Shown here: positions 9,796-19,235 of the stretch, in pieces | Layout: each line of letters starts with the position of its first letter | How positions within the stretch are numbered: the stretch's first letter is position 1 | DNA from: Stramonita haemastoma | Taxonomy: Eukaryota; Mollusca; Gastropoda; Neogastropoda; Muricidae | Direction: 5' to 3' | Length of the DNA stretch: 25,000 nt | Assembly: GCA_030674155.1 (NCBI GenBank) | Contig: CM060320.1 | Span: 34,724,956 to 34,749,955 of the forward strand | Program-made: the position numbers and the translations under genes | The notes under the pieces: model-generated | The model's input: only the letters and a program-made list of their open reading frames with translations | What the model was told of the DNA's origin: nothing | The model's database searches: none

Positions 9796-10013
9796 TCAAT
9801 GCTTTATCATCGCCATCATTACCATCATTGTCATCATCAAAATCGTCATCAGCATCACTATTATCATTATCATTATCAACATTAATGTCATCCTAATCCT
9901 AATCCTAATCATCATCATCATCATCATCAGCAGCAGCCATCACATGCAGCAGCACGCAGCAGCAGCAGCAGCAGCAGCAGCATCATCATCTTCTTCTTCT
10001 TCTTCTTCTTTGG
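9796..10013. repeat. Trinucleotide tract: ATC, CAG then TCT
   Basis: Degenerate (CAT)n, then (CAG)n of about 10 units around 9958-9980, then (CTT)n to 10013. It sits directly before the CT tract of U2, like the (CAT)n before U3 and the (CTT)n before U4. Confidence 0.93.
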
Positions 10014-10029
10014 ACTTGTATCTTTGAAT

Positions 10030-10140
10030 CTGTCTCTCTGTGACTCTCTCTCTCTCTCACTGTCTCTTTTGTCTCTGTCTGTCTGTCTGTCTCTGTCTCT
10101 CTCTCTTTCTCTTTCACTCTGTCTCTCTCTTTCTCCTCTC
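10030..10140. repeat. (CT)/(CTGT) microsatellite at start of U2
   Basis: CT with interspersed CTGT. Followed by CATATCTGTTTGCCTCTTCT, which matches CATCTGTTTGCCTCTTCTTA after the U3 tract. Confidence 0.93.
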
Positions 10141-10573
10141 ATATCTGTTTGCCTCTTCTTACCTTTATTAAAAAAAAAATTTTTTTACTATAATTCGGTC
10201 ATTAACATTTCAATGCATCATTCAATAGCCCATCACAGAACAGGGAACTGACATTTTACAGACATGTAAACATACACGGTTTTTTTATGCCTAGCCCTAT
10301 CTGTGTGTGTGTCGCCTAACATGGCTCAATGAATGTCTGCTGTCCCTCTCATGTAAGCCGCTATGTTTCTTTCATGTCTCAGTCCTCTCCTGGTAAAAAG
10401 ATCTTTAAACTCTGAAAGGTGGATACCTTATAAAAGCCTTGCAGATGTTAGTTTTTTTTAAAAAAAAGAAAAGAAACAGTGCCAAACTGAATCAGGAAAG
10501 TCTTTTGAAGCAGAGATTTGGTTCTTTATAAGCAATAACTGCACGTGAAAGCAAGATTAATCCCCCACTTCCT

Positions 10574-10660
10574 TGGCTAGTGCTCTAATGTCCATGAATT
10601 GTGAGATTTTGTCAAAGCAACCACTTTATTGTAAAAGGTGGCTGCCTTCCCAATTTGAGT
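10574..10660 (-). repeat. Block B, reverse copy 2 (within U2)
   Basis: GGCTAGTGCTCTAATGTCCA, ATTGTGAGATTTTGTCAAAG, AAAAGGTGGCTGCCTTCCCA is the reverse complement of the block B pattern (TAGAGC, ACAAAATCTCAC, CAGCCACC). The same place in U3 is 12227-12310. Confidence 0.65.
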
Positions 10661-11110
10661 ATAATAATATATTTTATATGAATGTGTTTTTTTTTCTTAG
10701 TCCTGTATGAGAATTATTTTTTTAAGTTTGAGAAAATTTATTCCTTGGCATTATTTTGGTTAACGAAAATTCAGGACTTTAACTTTTAGCAAATTGTTAA
10801 AGTTTCTTTTGTTTTAAACAGTCATTTTCTGTTGGTGCTAACTAGCAGAGCAATCTCAAGTTATAGCTGTGATTAGCAAAGCATGACATTTGAACAACCA
10901 GTTTATTTAAAATGCCAAAACTGTATTTCCTTGCATGAGAAATCCACTCCTCCAGTGCCATTCTCCTGACAGCTGTCCAATAGCAGCTGTAAAAGACCTG
11001 AGATTTGTCAAAGCCCCTTTGTGTCATAAAGGTGCTGCATTTCCCAATCTGAGGATAATAATATATTTATATGAATGTGGTCTTTTTCTCTGGCCTGTAT
11101 GAAGTGAAGT
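10625..11110 (+). repeat. Internal ~400-bp duplication in U2
   Basis: AAAGGTGGCTGCCTTCCCAA, TTTGAGTATAATAATATA, ATATGAATGTG and CCTGTATGA at about 10634-10710 recur as AAAGGTGCTGCATTTCCCAA, CTGAGGATAATAATATA, ATATGAATGTG and CCTGTATGA at about 11029-11101. U3 has only one equivalent (about 12290-12360), so this looks specific to U2. Confidence 0.65.
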
Positions 11111-11725
11111 ATTTATTTATTTATTTATTATTTTCTTTTATATCGAGTGATAAGAATAAGCAATCATGTGCTTTTTCATCCGGTTCCGGTATGTGTGCAG
11201 TTTTTGTAATATTGTCATCTGTTCCCACTGCCTATGCAGGGGGGGGGGAGGGTTACCTTAACTCCAATCTCCTTGAGTTACTTTATCATGACTGAACTGC
11301 TGTTTAACTGAACATCAAAATCGGCTGTGGGGTCGATGTAGTAACTCAACAGGTGTAAAGACCCTCTTGTATCATGCATCATCCATTAAGAAAACTTTCC
11401 TGCTCTGTAGCAAACTACTTGAGGTCTCTGACAAAATGGAGTGATGCTTGCTCTTACTGGGATAGTGAGGTTGAGCCTCTTCCCATCAGCCAAGTCTCTC
11501 ATCAAATCAGAAACTGTTTTGCTTCATCTGTAGCTAGTGGTGTTATCTGTGCAGTGGTAATTAAGTGGAGATTCATGAGTGTGTAGGAGGGTAAAATGTG
11601 TAGTGGGATAGGGTTTAGTGGTGATAATAGATATTTCAGATAGTGTTTTTGTAGACTGATCTTGACTTCGTGTACTTGGTATGCATTTAAAGACATTTAG
11701 TTACTTAGAATATCAAGCTCACTGC

Positions 11726-11860
<135 letters not shown>

Positions 11861-12226
11861 CATCTGTTTGCCTCTTCTTAACTCCATTACACCAATACCT
11901 CTATTAACATTTCCCTGCATCATCATCCAATAGCCCATCACAGACCAGGGAACTGACATTTTACAGAGGTGTAAACATACGCCTGTGTCGCCTCACCTAG
12001 CTCAATGAATGTCTGCTGTCTCTCTCATGTAAGCCCTACGTTTCTTTCATGCCACAGCCCTCTCCGGGTAAAAGGCCTTTAAACTGTGGGAGATGGCTGC
12101 CTTCAAAAGCCTTGCAGATGTTAAAAAAGAATGGGTGCTAAAGTGAATCAGTAAAGTCTTTTGAAGTGGAGATTTGGGTCTTTATAAACAATATCTGTAC
12201 ATGAAAGCAAAATCCTCCAGTCCCCC

Positions 12227-12310
12227 AGCTAGAGCTCCCATGTCCAGGAAATGTGAGATTGTGTGACAGCAACAGTTTTTACCTACCGTGAAGGTAGCTG
12301 CATTCCGACT
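12227..12310 (-). repeat. Block B, reverse copy 3 (within U3)
   Basis: AGCTAGAGCTCCCATGTCCA, AATGTGAGATTGTGTG, AAGGTAGCTGCATTCCGACT. Its reverse complement gives GGAATGCAGCTACCTT and CAATCTCACA, matching the 4708 copy. Confidence 0.7.
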
Positions 12311-13249
12311 TTAATAATTATTTTTATCATGACTGTGGTTCTTTTCTTTAGCCTGCATGAGACAAATTTTGAAAAAGTTGGAAATATTATTCTTCAGCAT
12401 TCTTGTAGTTCTACAAAATTCAAAACTTCAACTTTTTGCACATGGAAAAAGAATTTTTTTTTGGGGGGGTTTGAACAGTCACTTTCTGTTGATGCTATTT
12501 TGCAGAACAGTCTTGATGTGATAGCTGTGATTAGCAAGGCATATCAGTTACACAACCAATTTATTTACAAGGTTAAAAGCTAGCAGTACATGTTCTTGCA
12601 TGATAAATCCATTCGCAGGCAGCATTTTTTTGACAGCTGTCCAAAAGCAGCTTTAACAGACCTGAGATACCAGCGTGAAGTATGCAGGGGGTAGAAGGGG
12701 GGGGGGGGGTAGCTATGCATAACTCTTGTTTCTTATGACTATTATTCGCCAGACTGAAACTGGTGTATAACTGATACATCATAAAATCGTGCTGTGTGGT
12801 CGACGTAGTAACTAAACAGGTGTGCAAACCCTCTTGTATGCATACTTCCATCCAAAAGGAAAACGTTCTGCCTCTGTAGCAAAACCACTTGAGGTCTCTT
12901 ACAAAATGGCATTGGCCTCGAGAGATCGGTGATTTAGAGCCGTGCTTGCTCTTACTGTGATAGTGATGCTATTAGCCAATGACGTGGCTTAGCATCAAAT
13001 CAGACGCTGTCTTGGTTCAACTATAGTGGTATTTATTGTACAGAGTCCACTGAAGTAGAGATTTATTAGCGTGAAGGGGAAGGTGAGGGAGGTTGATGGG
13101 TACAGTTCATAGTTGTAGGGGGCATTAAGGTAATGGTAGCCACAGGTGGATAGAATGTGCTGATTGCTCTTGACTCCCTATGCTTGGCTGAATATGTCTG
13201 GAGCATTGCTGGAGTCCTCAATTTTCTCTGGCACTCCTGCTTCCTTGGT

Positions 13250-13400
13250 TTCTTCTTCTTCTTTTTCTTCTTTTCTTCTTCTTCTTCTTTCTTCTTCTTT
13301 CTTCTTCTTCTTTCTTCTTCTTCTTCTTCTCAATTCTTCTTTTAAATTCTTCTTCGCAATTCTTCATCTTCTTCTTCGCAATTCTTCATTTTCTCTGTTT
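13250..13400. repeat. (CTT)n trinucleotide tract with GCAATTCTTCAT variants
   Basis: CTT/TTC repeats. The last part repeats TTCTTCTTCGCAATTCTTCA twice (about 13350-13390), a small higher-order duplication. The 180-aa frame at 13164-13706 crosses this and is a low-complexity artefact. Confidence 0.95.
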
Positions 13401-13483
13401 CTGCCTCTTTGGCTCTCTGTATCTTTCTTGGCCTTTGTCTTTACTTTTTTGTCTATCTCTATATGTGCCTCTGTGTGTCTATG

Positions 13484-13522
13484 TCTGTTTGTTTTTTTGT
13501 TTGTTTGTTTGTCTGCCTGCCG

Positions 13523-13559
<37 letters not shown>

Positions 13560-13600
13560 TCTCTCTCTCATCTCTATCTCTTTCTTCTCTCTCTCTCTCA
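13484..13600. repeat. (GTTT)n then (CT)n microsatellite at start of U4
   Basis: GTTT units at about 13488-13511, then CT from 13528. Followed by CATATATATCTGTGTG, in the place of the CATCTGTTTG that follows the U3 tract. Confidence 0.93.
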
Positions 13601-13880
13601 TATATATCTGTGTGTTACGTCTTGGAAATCCTTGTTCATGATATCCATCATGAGTATGTATATGTCGCTGTACCTCATAACAACCCATCAGAGAGCAGGG
13701 GGCTGACATTTTACAGACGTTTTAACATAGAAATCTTTTTTAGGCTTACCCCTATCAGTATTTGTGTCGCCTCACGCATCTCAGTAAATGTCTAATGTCT
13801 CTTTCATGTAAACAACTATTTCCCTTTCATGTTACAGCTATGGCTGAGTATAGAGGGGGTTTTAAACTTTAAACCAAGTC
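13528..13880 (+). repeat. Higher-order tandem unit U4 (truncated, block A only)
   Basis: AGAGCAGGGGGCTGACATTT at 13692, TACAGACGTTTTAACAT, CCCCTATCAGTATTTGTGTC, CAGTAAATGTC at 13782 and CATGTAAAC match block A of U1-U3. Homology with the unit stops at about 13880. A forward block B follows at 13929 instead of the reverse copy seen in U2 and U3. Confidence 0.78.
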
Positions 13881-13928
13881 CTGAACAAAACTGATTTTTA
13901 AATTCATAAATGGCCTACCCCCGAAGCT

Positions 13929-14020
13929 GGAATCTGGCTGCATTTAATAGTGAGCAAAAAACAGTCCTATACGCAAAATCTCAACATCCGTGAACTTTGA
14001 CGTTGTAGTCTAGGAATGAA
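13929..14020 (+). repeat. Block B, forward copy 4
   Basis: GGAATCTGGCTGCATTTAAT, AGTGAGCAAAAAACAGTC, ACGCAAAATCTCAACATCCG and TAGTCTAGGAATGAAAA align with the 4708 copy, including the shared GTGAGCAAAAAA. Confidence 0.72.
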
Positions 14021-14030
14021 AAAAAAATTA

Positions 14031-14552
14031 AAGTAATGAAAGACAAATGGCTTGTTTTGAAGAACCGCTGAGGGCTGATATCTGGTCTACTGACCTGCCG
14101 ATGAGGAACAAACTCTTTGGACCCCTGAAGGACCTTTAGCACACAACAGCATTTATCACGACACCCTCCCCCCTCCCAGAGTTGCTGTCTGAGTGTACTT
14201 TGAAGAAAAAGAAGTAGATATAATTGTCTCAACAAATAAGAACTATACCAGACTGCAAGTAAAATTGTTTTCTTTTTTTTTTTAATCCAAATTTCATGAT
14301 CGCTCGTTTTTGTTGTTGTTAGTGTTATTGGTTTGTGTGTGGTGGGTGGGGGGAGCTGATAGGGGGAATTGATGATACAGTAACCACTTTACGACACGAA
14401 ACCGTCTCACAGCAATGTCTTGGCCCAGCCCAGAAGCTCAGGCAGTTATCAATATCGCCAAAGCGCCAATGTCTAGAAAATCTACATTACACCATTGTTG
14501 TCTTTTAAATAGTTACGTAACGTTTGTCCTTAACTATTACGAATTCTTAGTA
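14031..14552. other. No gene or recognised repeat
   Basis: Mixed composition with T- and G-runs (14272-14283, 14335-14355). The 84-aa minus frame 13981-14235 overlaps block B and has no coding support. Confidence 0.5.
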
Positions 14553-14612
14553 TAACAGCCTATATTCTTCATTGACAACAGCTCCAATGACAATAAAGAA
14601 TATAGGTTGTCA
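14553..14612. other. Imperfect inverted repeat (hairpin)
   Basis: Arms 14553-14574 (TAACAGCCTATATTCTTCAT then TG) and 14591-14612 (CAATAAAGAATATAGGTTGT then CA) are reverse complements at 19 of 22 positions, with a 16-base loop. Not an obvious terminator or histone-type stem. Could be the remnant of a small foldback element. Confidence 0.7.
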
Positions 14613-14689
14613 AGTCTTCAGGGGGTGCCCCCACAGTCGCCAGACTACAGGATGTATAGATAGAGATAGAGATTCATCAATAGAGAGAG

Positions 14690-14900
14690 ACAAATCTTCC
14701 GAAGTCAGAGTATGGTTGCCAATATGGCAAAGTAAGCCTACTTGAAAACAACTCCACACAGAAACTCCTCATCCTGTATGTACTGACCATCTCACTGTGA
14801 TTCCCAAGTGCGATGAGGGAGACCAAGACTCCACCACGTAGGTGACCCCCAAGCCGCGTCAAGCTGGAGAACGCCCAACACAGGAACGACAACAACCCAA
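14690..14900 (+). mobile_element. Old SINE 3' body (headless copy)
   Basis: CAAATCTTCCGAAGTCAGAG, TATGGTTGCCAATATGGCAA and CTTGAAAACAACTCCACACA align with CTCTGAAGTCGGAGTATGGC, TGCCCATATGACGAGG and CTTGAAAAACGACCATACAC at 18831-18890. No tRNA-like head is visible upstream, so this copy is truncated or too decayed. Confidence 0.65.
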
Positions 14901-14959
14901 GTATGTTCTCAGCTATCAATATCCAACATCAACATTTTTGGAACCGGACATGAACCAAA

Positions 14960-15158
14960 CGGAAGCGCTACAACTCTCAAAGGGGCAGCAACTCAATCAG
15001 TTTGCGCAGGGGGGAGAGAACAGGGGGATGATGGAAAGGGGAACAAGGCTGAGGGAATGGGCAGACAGAAATTTAGTGTCATCATCACTGACAATTGACC
15101 CCTACTATCTGATAAGCCGTGGCTTGGGGGGATGATACTTCTCATAATCAAGACTCAA
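14960..15158 (+). repeat. Block E, copy 2
   Basis: ATCACTGACAATTGACCCCT, ATAAGCCGTGGCTTGG and CTCATAATCAAGACTCAATT match block E copy 1. The 97-aa frame at 14842-15135 spans the SINE body and this block and is unlikely to be a gene. Confidence 0.55.
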
Positions 15159-15160
15159 TT

Positions 15161-15570
15161 TAGTCGGCAGGGGCAGCGCCAATAGATGGCGGCGGAGATA
15201 GGCGAGTGCAGTCTAGTGTCGCTTTTGTCCTGGTCATATTTCATCGTGTTTTATAGCGCTCTGTCATCGTTTTCATGGCCCAGCATCGCCCCAGCCTGTT
15301 ATTGATGGAAATGTTTGTTTTTGTTGTTGCTGTTGTTGAAGGGGGAAAAACCAACAAGAAGGGGGAGGGTAAGGCATTGATGGGTTGATAGATTGTAGAA
15401 AGAGTGTCAGCGAGGGAGAAGATGTCAGAGTGATCACGTGATGAAAGAAGATTGAGGATGGAAAAATGTGTTCTTCTGCATGTCAACATCCTACTGCTGA
15501 AGGCTGATAAGTGTTACATACTCATACATACGTGCATGTGCATGCGCAAATACACACAATCAGACCAAAA
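15161..15570. other. No gene or recognised repeat
   Basis: Includes a short GC-richer patch at 15165-15225 and a TTG-rich patch at 15315-15340. Nothing identified. Confidence 0.5.
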
Positions 15571-15578
15571 TTTATATA

Positions 15579-15623
<45 letters not shown>

Positions 15624-15670
15624 TATAATATATATATATAATATATATATATATAATTATATATATATAT
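15571..15670. repeat. (TA)n microsatellite, left of SINE
   Basis: About 100 bases of TA with occasional ATTA interruptions, ending abruptly at G10 (15671-15680), where the SINE head starts. Confidence 0.96.
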
Positions 15671-15675
15671 GGGGG

Positions 15676-15963
15676 GGGGGAGGATAGCTCAGTGGTCAGA
15701 CCACTCGCTTTTCCCAAGTCAAGTTAAGCAGCGCCGAGTGTGGTTACCAGTTGGATGGGTGATCGTTTGAGCGCCTTGGCTTTAGTACAGTCCCCCAGTT
15801 CATCCAGCTGTAAATGGGTACCTTTCCTCTTTAGGGTCAGGGAAAATAAAAGCAGCGAGGGAGAGGAGATGGGCGCCGCCTTCAATATGCTGGCCCCTAG
15901 AGAAGCTGAGGCCTCTGATGCCTTGCTCCCCTAAGACCCATAGGTTATTGGACACCTTTACAC
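15676..15963 (+). mobile_element. SINE with chimeric tRNA/5S rRNA-like head (copy 2)
   Basis: TAGCTCAGTGG at 15685-15695 is a perfect pol III A-box. AAGTTAAGCAGCGCCGAG, then TGGTTACCAGTTGGATGGGT, then GATCG at 15721-15765 closely follow the animal 5S rRNA internal control region (AAGCTAAGCAG, TGGTTAGTACTTGGATGGG). The body matches the 5142-5440 copy through CTCTTTAGGGTCAGGGAA, CAATATGCTGGCCCCTAGAG, CCCATAGGTTA and GGACAC. A CA-rich tail (15961-15989) runs into a second (TA)n. The 64-aa frame inside is a by-product of the SINE. Less damaged in the head than copy 1. Confidence 0.9.
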
Positions 15964-15988
15964 TACCACCAACCACAACCACACACAA

Positions 15989-15989
<1 letters not shown>

Positions 15990-16074
<85 letters not shown>
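15990..16074. repeat. (TA)n microsatellite, right of SINE
   Basis: About 85 bases of TA with one TTA interruption. With 15571-15670 it brackets the SINE. Confidence 0.96.
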
Positions 16075-16078
<4 letters not shown>

Positions 16079-16179
16079 GATACGTATTTCACTTCTGTGT
16101 GGAAGAGAATTTTTATCTTTTAAACCTTTCTAGGGAAAAAAGAATGAACCAAAAAGGCAGAAAATAGACGAGAATGTGA

Positions 16180-16385
16180 GTAACAGAAGAAATTAAACAA
16201 GGCAGAAAGCAACGTCAGGGATAGAAAAGAAGGAAATTCCTAGCAGAGAATTTCCAGATTGTGAAGATGCCATTCATACTGACAGACCCCTGGCATCCTC
16301 ACCGGGGAACATCTTTAATCAAGCTCACAATACTAAATCATCGTTTCACAGATTTCAGACCTGAAAATTGTGCTCCAATTCAAGG
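16180..16385 (+). repeat. Possible block E copy (weak)
   Basis: CATACTGACAGACCCCTGGC and CGTTTCACAGATTTCAGACC resemble the block E landmarks TCACTGACAATTGACCCCTA and ATATTTCACAGAATTCAAAA. It lies directly before block F copy 2. Confidence 0.4.
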
Positions 16386-16443
16386 CGAGTGACAGGCCGA
16401 GATCTCTAAAAAAAAAAAGGAGCCTCCCCCTGCAATTCTTCCC

Positions 16444-16602
16444 TGCTGACATACTGGCTGTGCTCCGATAGACAGGAAACAAAAACACAATGCTGCACTG
16501 GCGCCCCGCTCAGCCAGGCATGCGTGACACTGTCACGGAGCACAAGCAACGCTAATCTGTCATCGTGACAGAGGACGGGAAGCGTAGGGCGGTGTCTGCC
16601 CA
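16444..16602 (+). repeat. Block F, copy 2
   Basis: Counterpart of 7407-7570, about 9.0 kb apart and in the same orientation. The 106-aa minus-strand frame at 16406-16726 lies across it. The same region in copy 1 has no comparable frame, which argues against coding. Confidence 0.8.
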
Positions 16603-16640
16603 GACAGGTACTGGAAAGGTATGCTGTAAAACTCGTTTCA

Positions 16641-17644
16641 ACTTTAAAAGATGAACTATTCTCTCTTATGCCGAAGTCCCTGCGCTGGTTCTGACTTGTC
16701 AGGCGCTTAACGACAGCGTGACGCATTTTCGCTTCATATAACAGACAACCATAGTTGCTGTCTGAGGGTTCGACGAAGAGGGAAAAGTTTTCAAGCAGAG
16801 TGTCTAATTGATTTTGTTTTGTTTTGTTATTGTTAGTCTGGACACACCATGTTTTAATACCTCTCTTTGAACACAGCGGTGTTGAGAAGATAACATGTCG
16901 AATTGTTTACGCTCCTTGCTTAAACCTCCTTCATTCAGGTCTTTTCTGTTCACTCAGACTTTCCCAACTTCTTAACAACACTGTGAACCCAGAAACACCG
17001 CGTTCTTTCTCACTCCTCTCTTCCACCCTCCCTTGCCAGACACATGCATTATCATTCAAATAATAAATGCCATGGAAGGAAAACGTGTCCGTCTAGACTG
17101 GAAGACTGTGCTTGCTTGAAACCTGGGGAATAAAGTCCATGATGTATGAGAATCCAGGCTGTTCTCTATCTTAACGGCCCGAAAGATAGCTGGCCTGTAG
17201 ATGGTTATGCAGCCCTTCTTATTTCGGATCGATTTTTTTTCTTCTTCTATGATCTTTCGTCTTTTGATTTTTCGAAGTAACAAGTGTACTGAGATACACT
17301 TTCTTTCTTAGTCCCATTTCTGCTAGGAAAGACTTCTCGTTGCTTTGTTTTCAATGTTCAGAGGGGGTGGAGACAGGGTGAGAAGGACTAAGAAATTGCT
17401 CCAGATCCGTGAAAATAATAGGCTCTTTAGATGTCTCCAGCCGGTAATATGTATCTGATGAGACGCGCAGACTTTTCTCATTTCTGTGGTGTATTGTTTT
17501 CTCTCTCTGCCCACCTGTGCCACTTACATGATAAGTATGATAGGTTTTCTTTCTTTGTTCCCCTTGACGATGTGTGGTGACGAACATAATGACAGCCAAT
17601 TCTGAATGAAATTATGCGATTAAAGACAACGAACGTAGAGAAAA
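16641..17644. other. No gene; unassigned ~1 kb
   Basis: The most unique-looking kilobase in the window, with few simple repeats. The open frames (16824-17063 +, 17056-17283 -, 17323-17523 -, 17351-17599 -) are 66-82 aa and show no domain, signal peptide or conserved motif. I cannot exclude a short exon. Confidence 0.5.
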
Positions 17645-17647
17645 GTG

Positions 17648-17860
17648 CCTCCTATTGTTGCTACTGCTGCTATTGTTGTTGATGCTGTTGCTTATGTTGT
17701 TACTGCTACTGCTGCTGCAGCTATCGCTACTGCTGCTTCCGATGGTGTTGCTGTTTTTGCCACTGTTACTATCACAACTGCTGCTACTACTCAGCTAACC
17801 GCAAAAAACGTCAACGAAAATAACATCGACAATGATGATGATAATTTATTACCTCATGAA
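17648..17860. repeat. Degenerate GCT/GTT/ACT trinucleotide tract
   Basis: Three-base periodicity with varied GYT, ACT and GCT units. The overlapping 77-aa frame is Ala/Val/Thr-rich for this reason and is not a gene. Confidence 0.85.
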
Positions 17861-18004
17861 CATGAAAGGGTTATGTAATCTATGATTATTATCTTTTTGC
17901 ACCTAACAGCTCCGTAGGCACTCTGTGATTGATCTGAAAGTGTACATCAAATTTTCCAGTCATTAAAAACACTACTGTATCTGATATGAAAACCAGTTTT
18001 TCAA

Positions 18005-18058
18005 AGAGAGAGAGACAAACAGACAGACAGCCAAACAGAGAGACAGACAGACAGAGAG
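18005..18058. repeat. Short GA/GACA microsatellite
   Basis: GAGAGA, then (GACA)n with CCAAACAG interruption. The rest of 17861-18403 holds nothing I recognise. Confidence 0.88.
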
Positions 18059-18403
18059 CTTTCTCAGCCAACTGGCTAGCCTATCTTCGGCTAGCCATAA
18101 AAAATGAACATGCAAAACAGAATCTACAGATCCCATTTTTCGCGGAAGATGTGTGACCTAAGAGACATAATCGAAAAGATTGTGTTGAGACGATGAGCAA
18201 GGGGGAAGTAACCTAGTGTGCGTCATGTGAAGGAAAAAAAAAACTTTAATGATCGTGTGAAGGGACTTTGCTGGATTCCACACTGACAAGTATATATCAG
18301 GCATGGTTAAGACCATGGACTAGAACACACATAAGCTGCTGATTGATGCTCCCATCAACATTCCAAATCAGTTTCAACTTGAATCAAAACGATTTAATCA
18401 AGT

Positions 18404-18408
18404 CACAC

Positions 18409-18469
<61 letters not shown>

Positions 18470-18537
18470 AACATACAGAGAGAGACAAATATGTATATAT
18501 ATATAGAGAGAGAGAGTGTGTGTGTGTGTATGTGTGT

Positions 18538-18631
<94 letters not shown>
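18404..18631. repeat. Compound (CA)n, TA, GA, (TG)n, (GA)n microsatellite
   Basis: (CA)n to 18469, ATATATATA near 18494, GA, (TG)n at 18517-18538, then (GA)n from about 18539 to 18631. Five dinucleotide classes are packed into 230 bases. Confidence 0.97.
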
Positions 18632-18633
<2 letters not shown>

Positions 18634-18697
18634 ACAGGACTTGCCCATTCTTGAATAATTTTACCGGAAGTGTTGTGGGGGGAGGGGGGGGGGGGGG

Positions 18698-19036
18698 CAG
18701 GAGGATATCCAAGTGGTTAGAGTTAACATCAGCACCGACTCCACTCCTGAGTCAGTCCGAATATTCGTTTGCAAACCCATGCAGAGCGTATTGTGTACAC
18801 AATGAAGCCCGTTTCAGCTTTGGGAATTTCCTCTGAAGTCGGAGTATGGCTGCCCATATGACGAGGTACTTGAAAAACGACCATACACACAAACTTGTCA
18901 TTCAGTGTGCTCTTTCAATCTCTCAGTGATTTCTAGGTGGGATAAGAGAGTCAAGAGTGGATGTTCTGTGTGATCCCTGGAGTGTTAAGCTTGGGGAACA
19001 CACCACCACCACCACCACAACAACAACAACAACAAA
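18698..19036 (+). mobile_element. tRNA-like SINE with (CAC)n(CAA)n tail
   Basis: The head follows a G-run (18677-18697). TATCCAAGTGG (18709-18719) differs from the A-box pattern at one base, and AGTCCGAATAT (about 18754-18764) is a weak B-box match at typical spacing. The body has TGAAGTCGGAGTATGGCTGC (about 18834) and CTTGAAAAACGACCATACAC, a body I recall from gastropod SINEs. It ends in (CAC)n(CAA)n at 18999-19036. The body recurs at 14690-14900. No target-site duplication is obvious. Confidence 0.7.
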
Positions 19037-19130
19037 ATATTTGAGAACAATATGCTGCTAATTACGCGGCTTTAGGAACGAATGACGATTTTTAAATGAA
19101 AAAAATCCATGCACAATGGTGCAGTATTGG

Positions 19131-19222
19131 ATATCATCCCCAAAATGGCGGTTAAACGGTCGCAATAGCAAAATCTCACCTTTCGGTGAAACTCTCGGAG
19201 CTCTAGCTGAGAATCGGAATGG
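19131..19222 (+). repeat. Block B, forward copy 5
   Basis: ATCATCCCCAAAATGGCGG, AACGGTCGCAATA, GCAAAATCTCACCTTTCGGT, GAAACTCTCGGAGCTCTAGC and GAGAATCGGAATGG. Best preserved in its second half. Frames on both strands (19058-19324 - and 19116-19298 +) run through it, but it is a repeat. Confidence 0.75.
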
Positions 19223-19235
19223 AGATTTTAAAAAG

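Noticed and set aside
9890..9910. Telomere-like repeat (CCTAAT three times)
   Set aside because: It is not the animal TTAGGG/CCCTAA motif, is very short, and lies within a degenerate ATC trinucleotide tract.
12974..12992. CCAAT box plus CRE-like element in U3 (GCCAATGACGTGGC)
   Set aside because: The related U5 site (GCCAATGGCATGGC) and U1 site do not keep the CRE-like core, and no gene follows.
13164..13706. 180-aa Ser/Phe/Leu-rich open frame
   Set aside because: It crosses CTT, GTTT and CT simple repeats and has overlapping equivalents in other frames. No domain or transmembrane pattern beyond repeat composition.
15721..15790. 5S rRNA gene or pseudogene
   Set aside because: The 5' part of 5S rRNA is missing, replaced by tRNA-like sequence, and the same junction occurs in the other copy, so it is part of the SINE.
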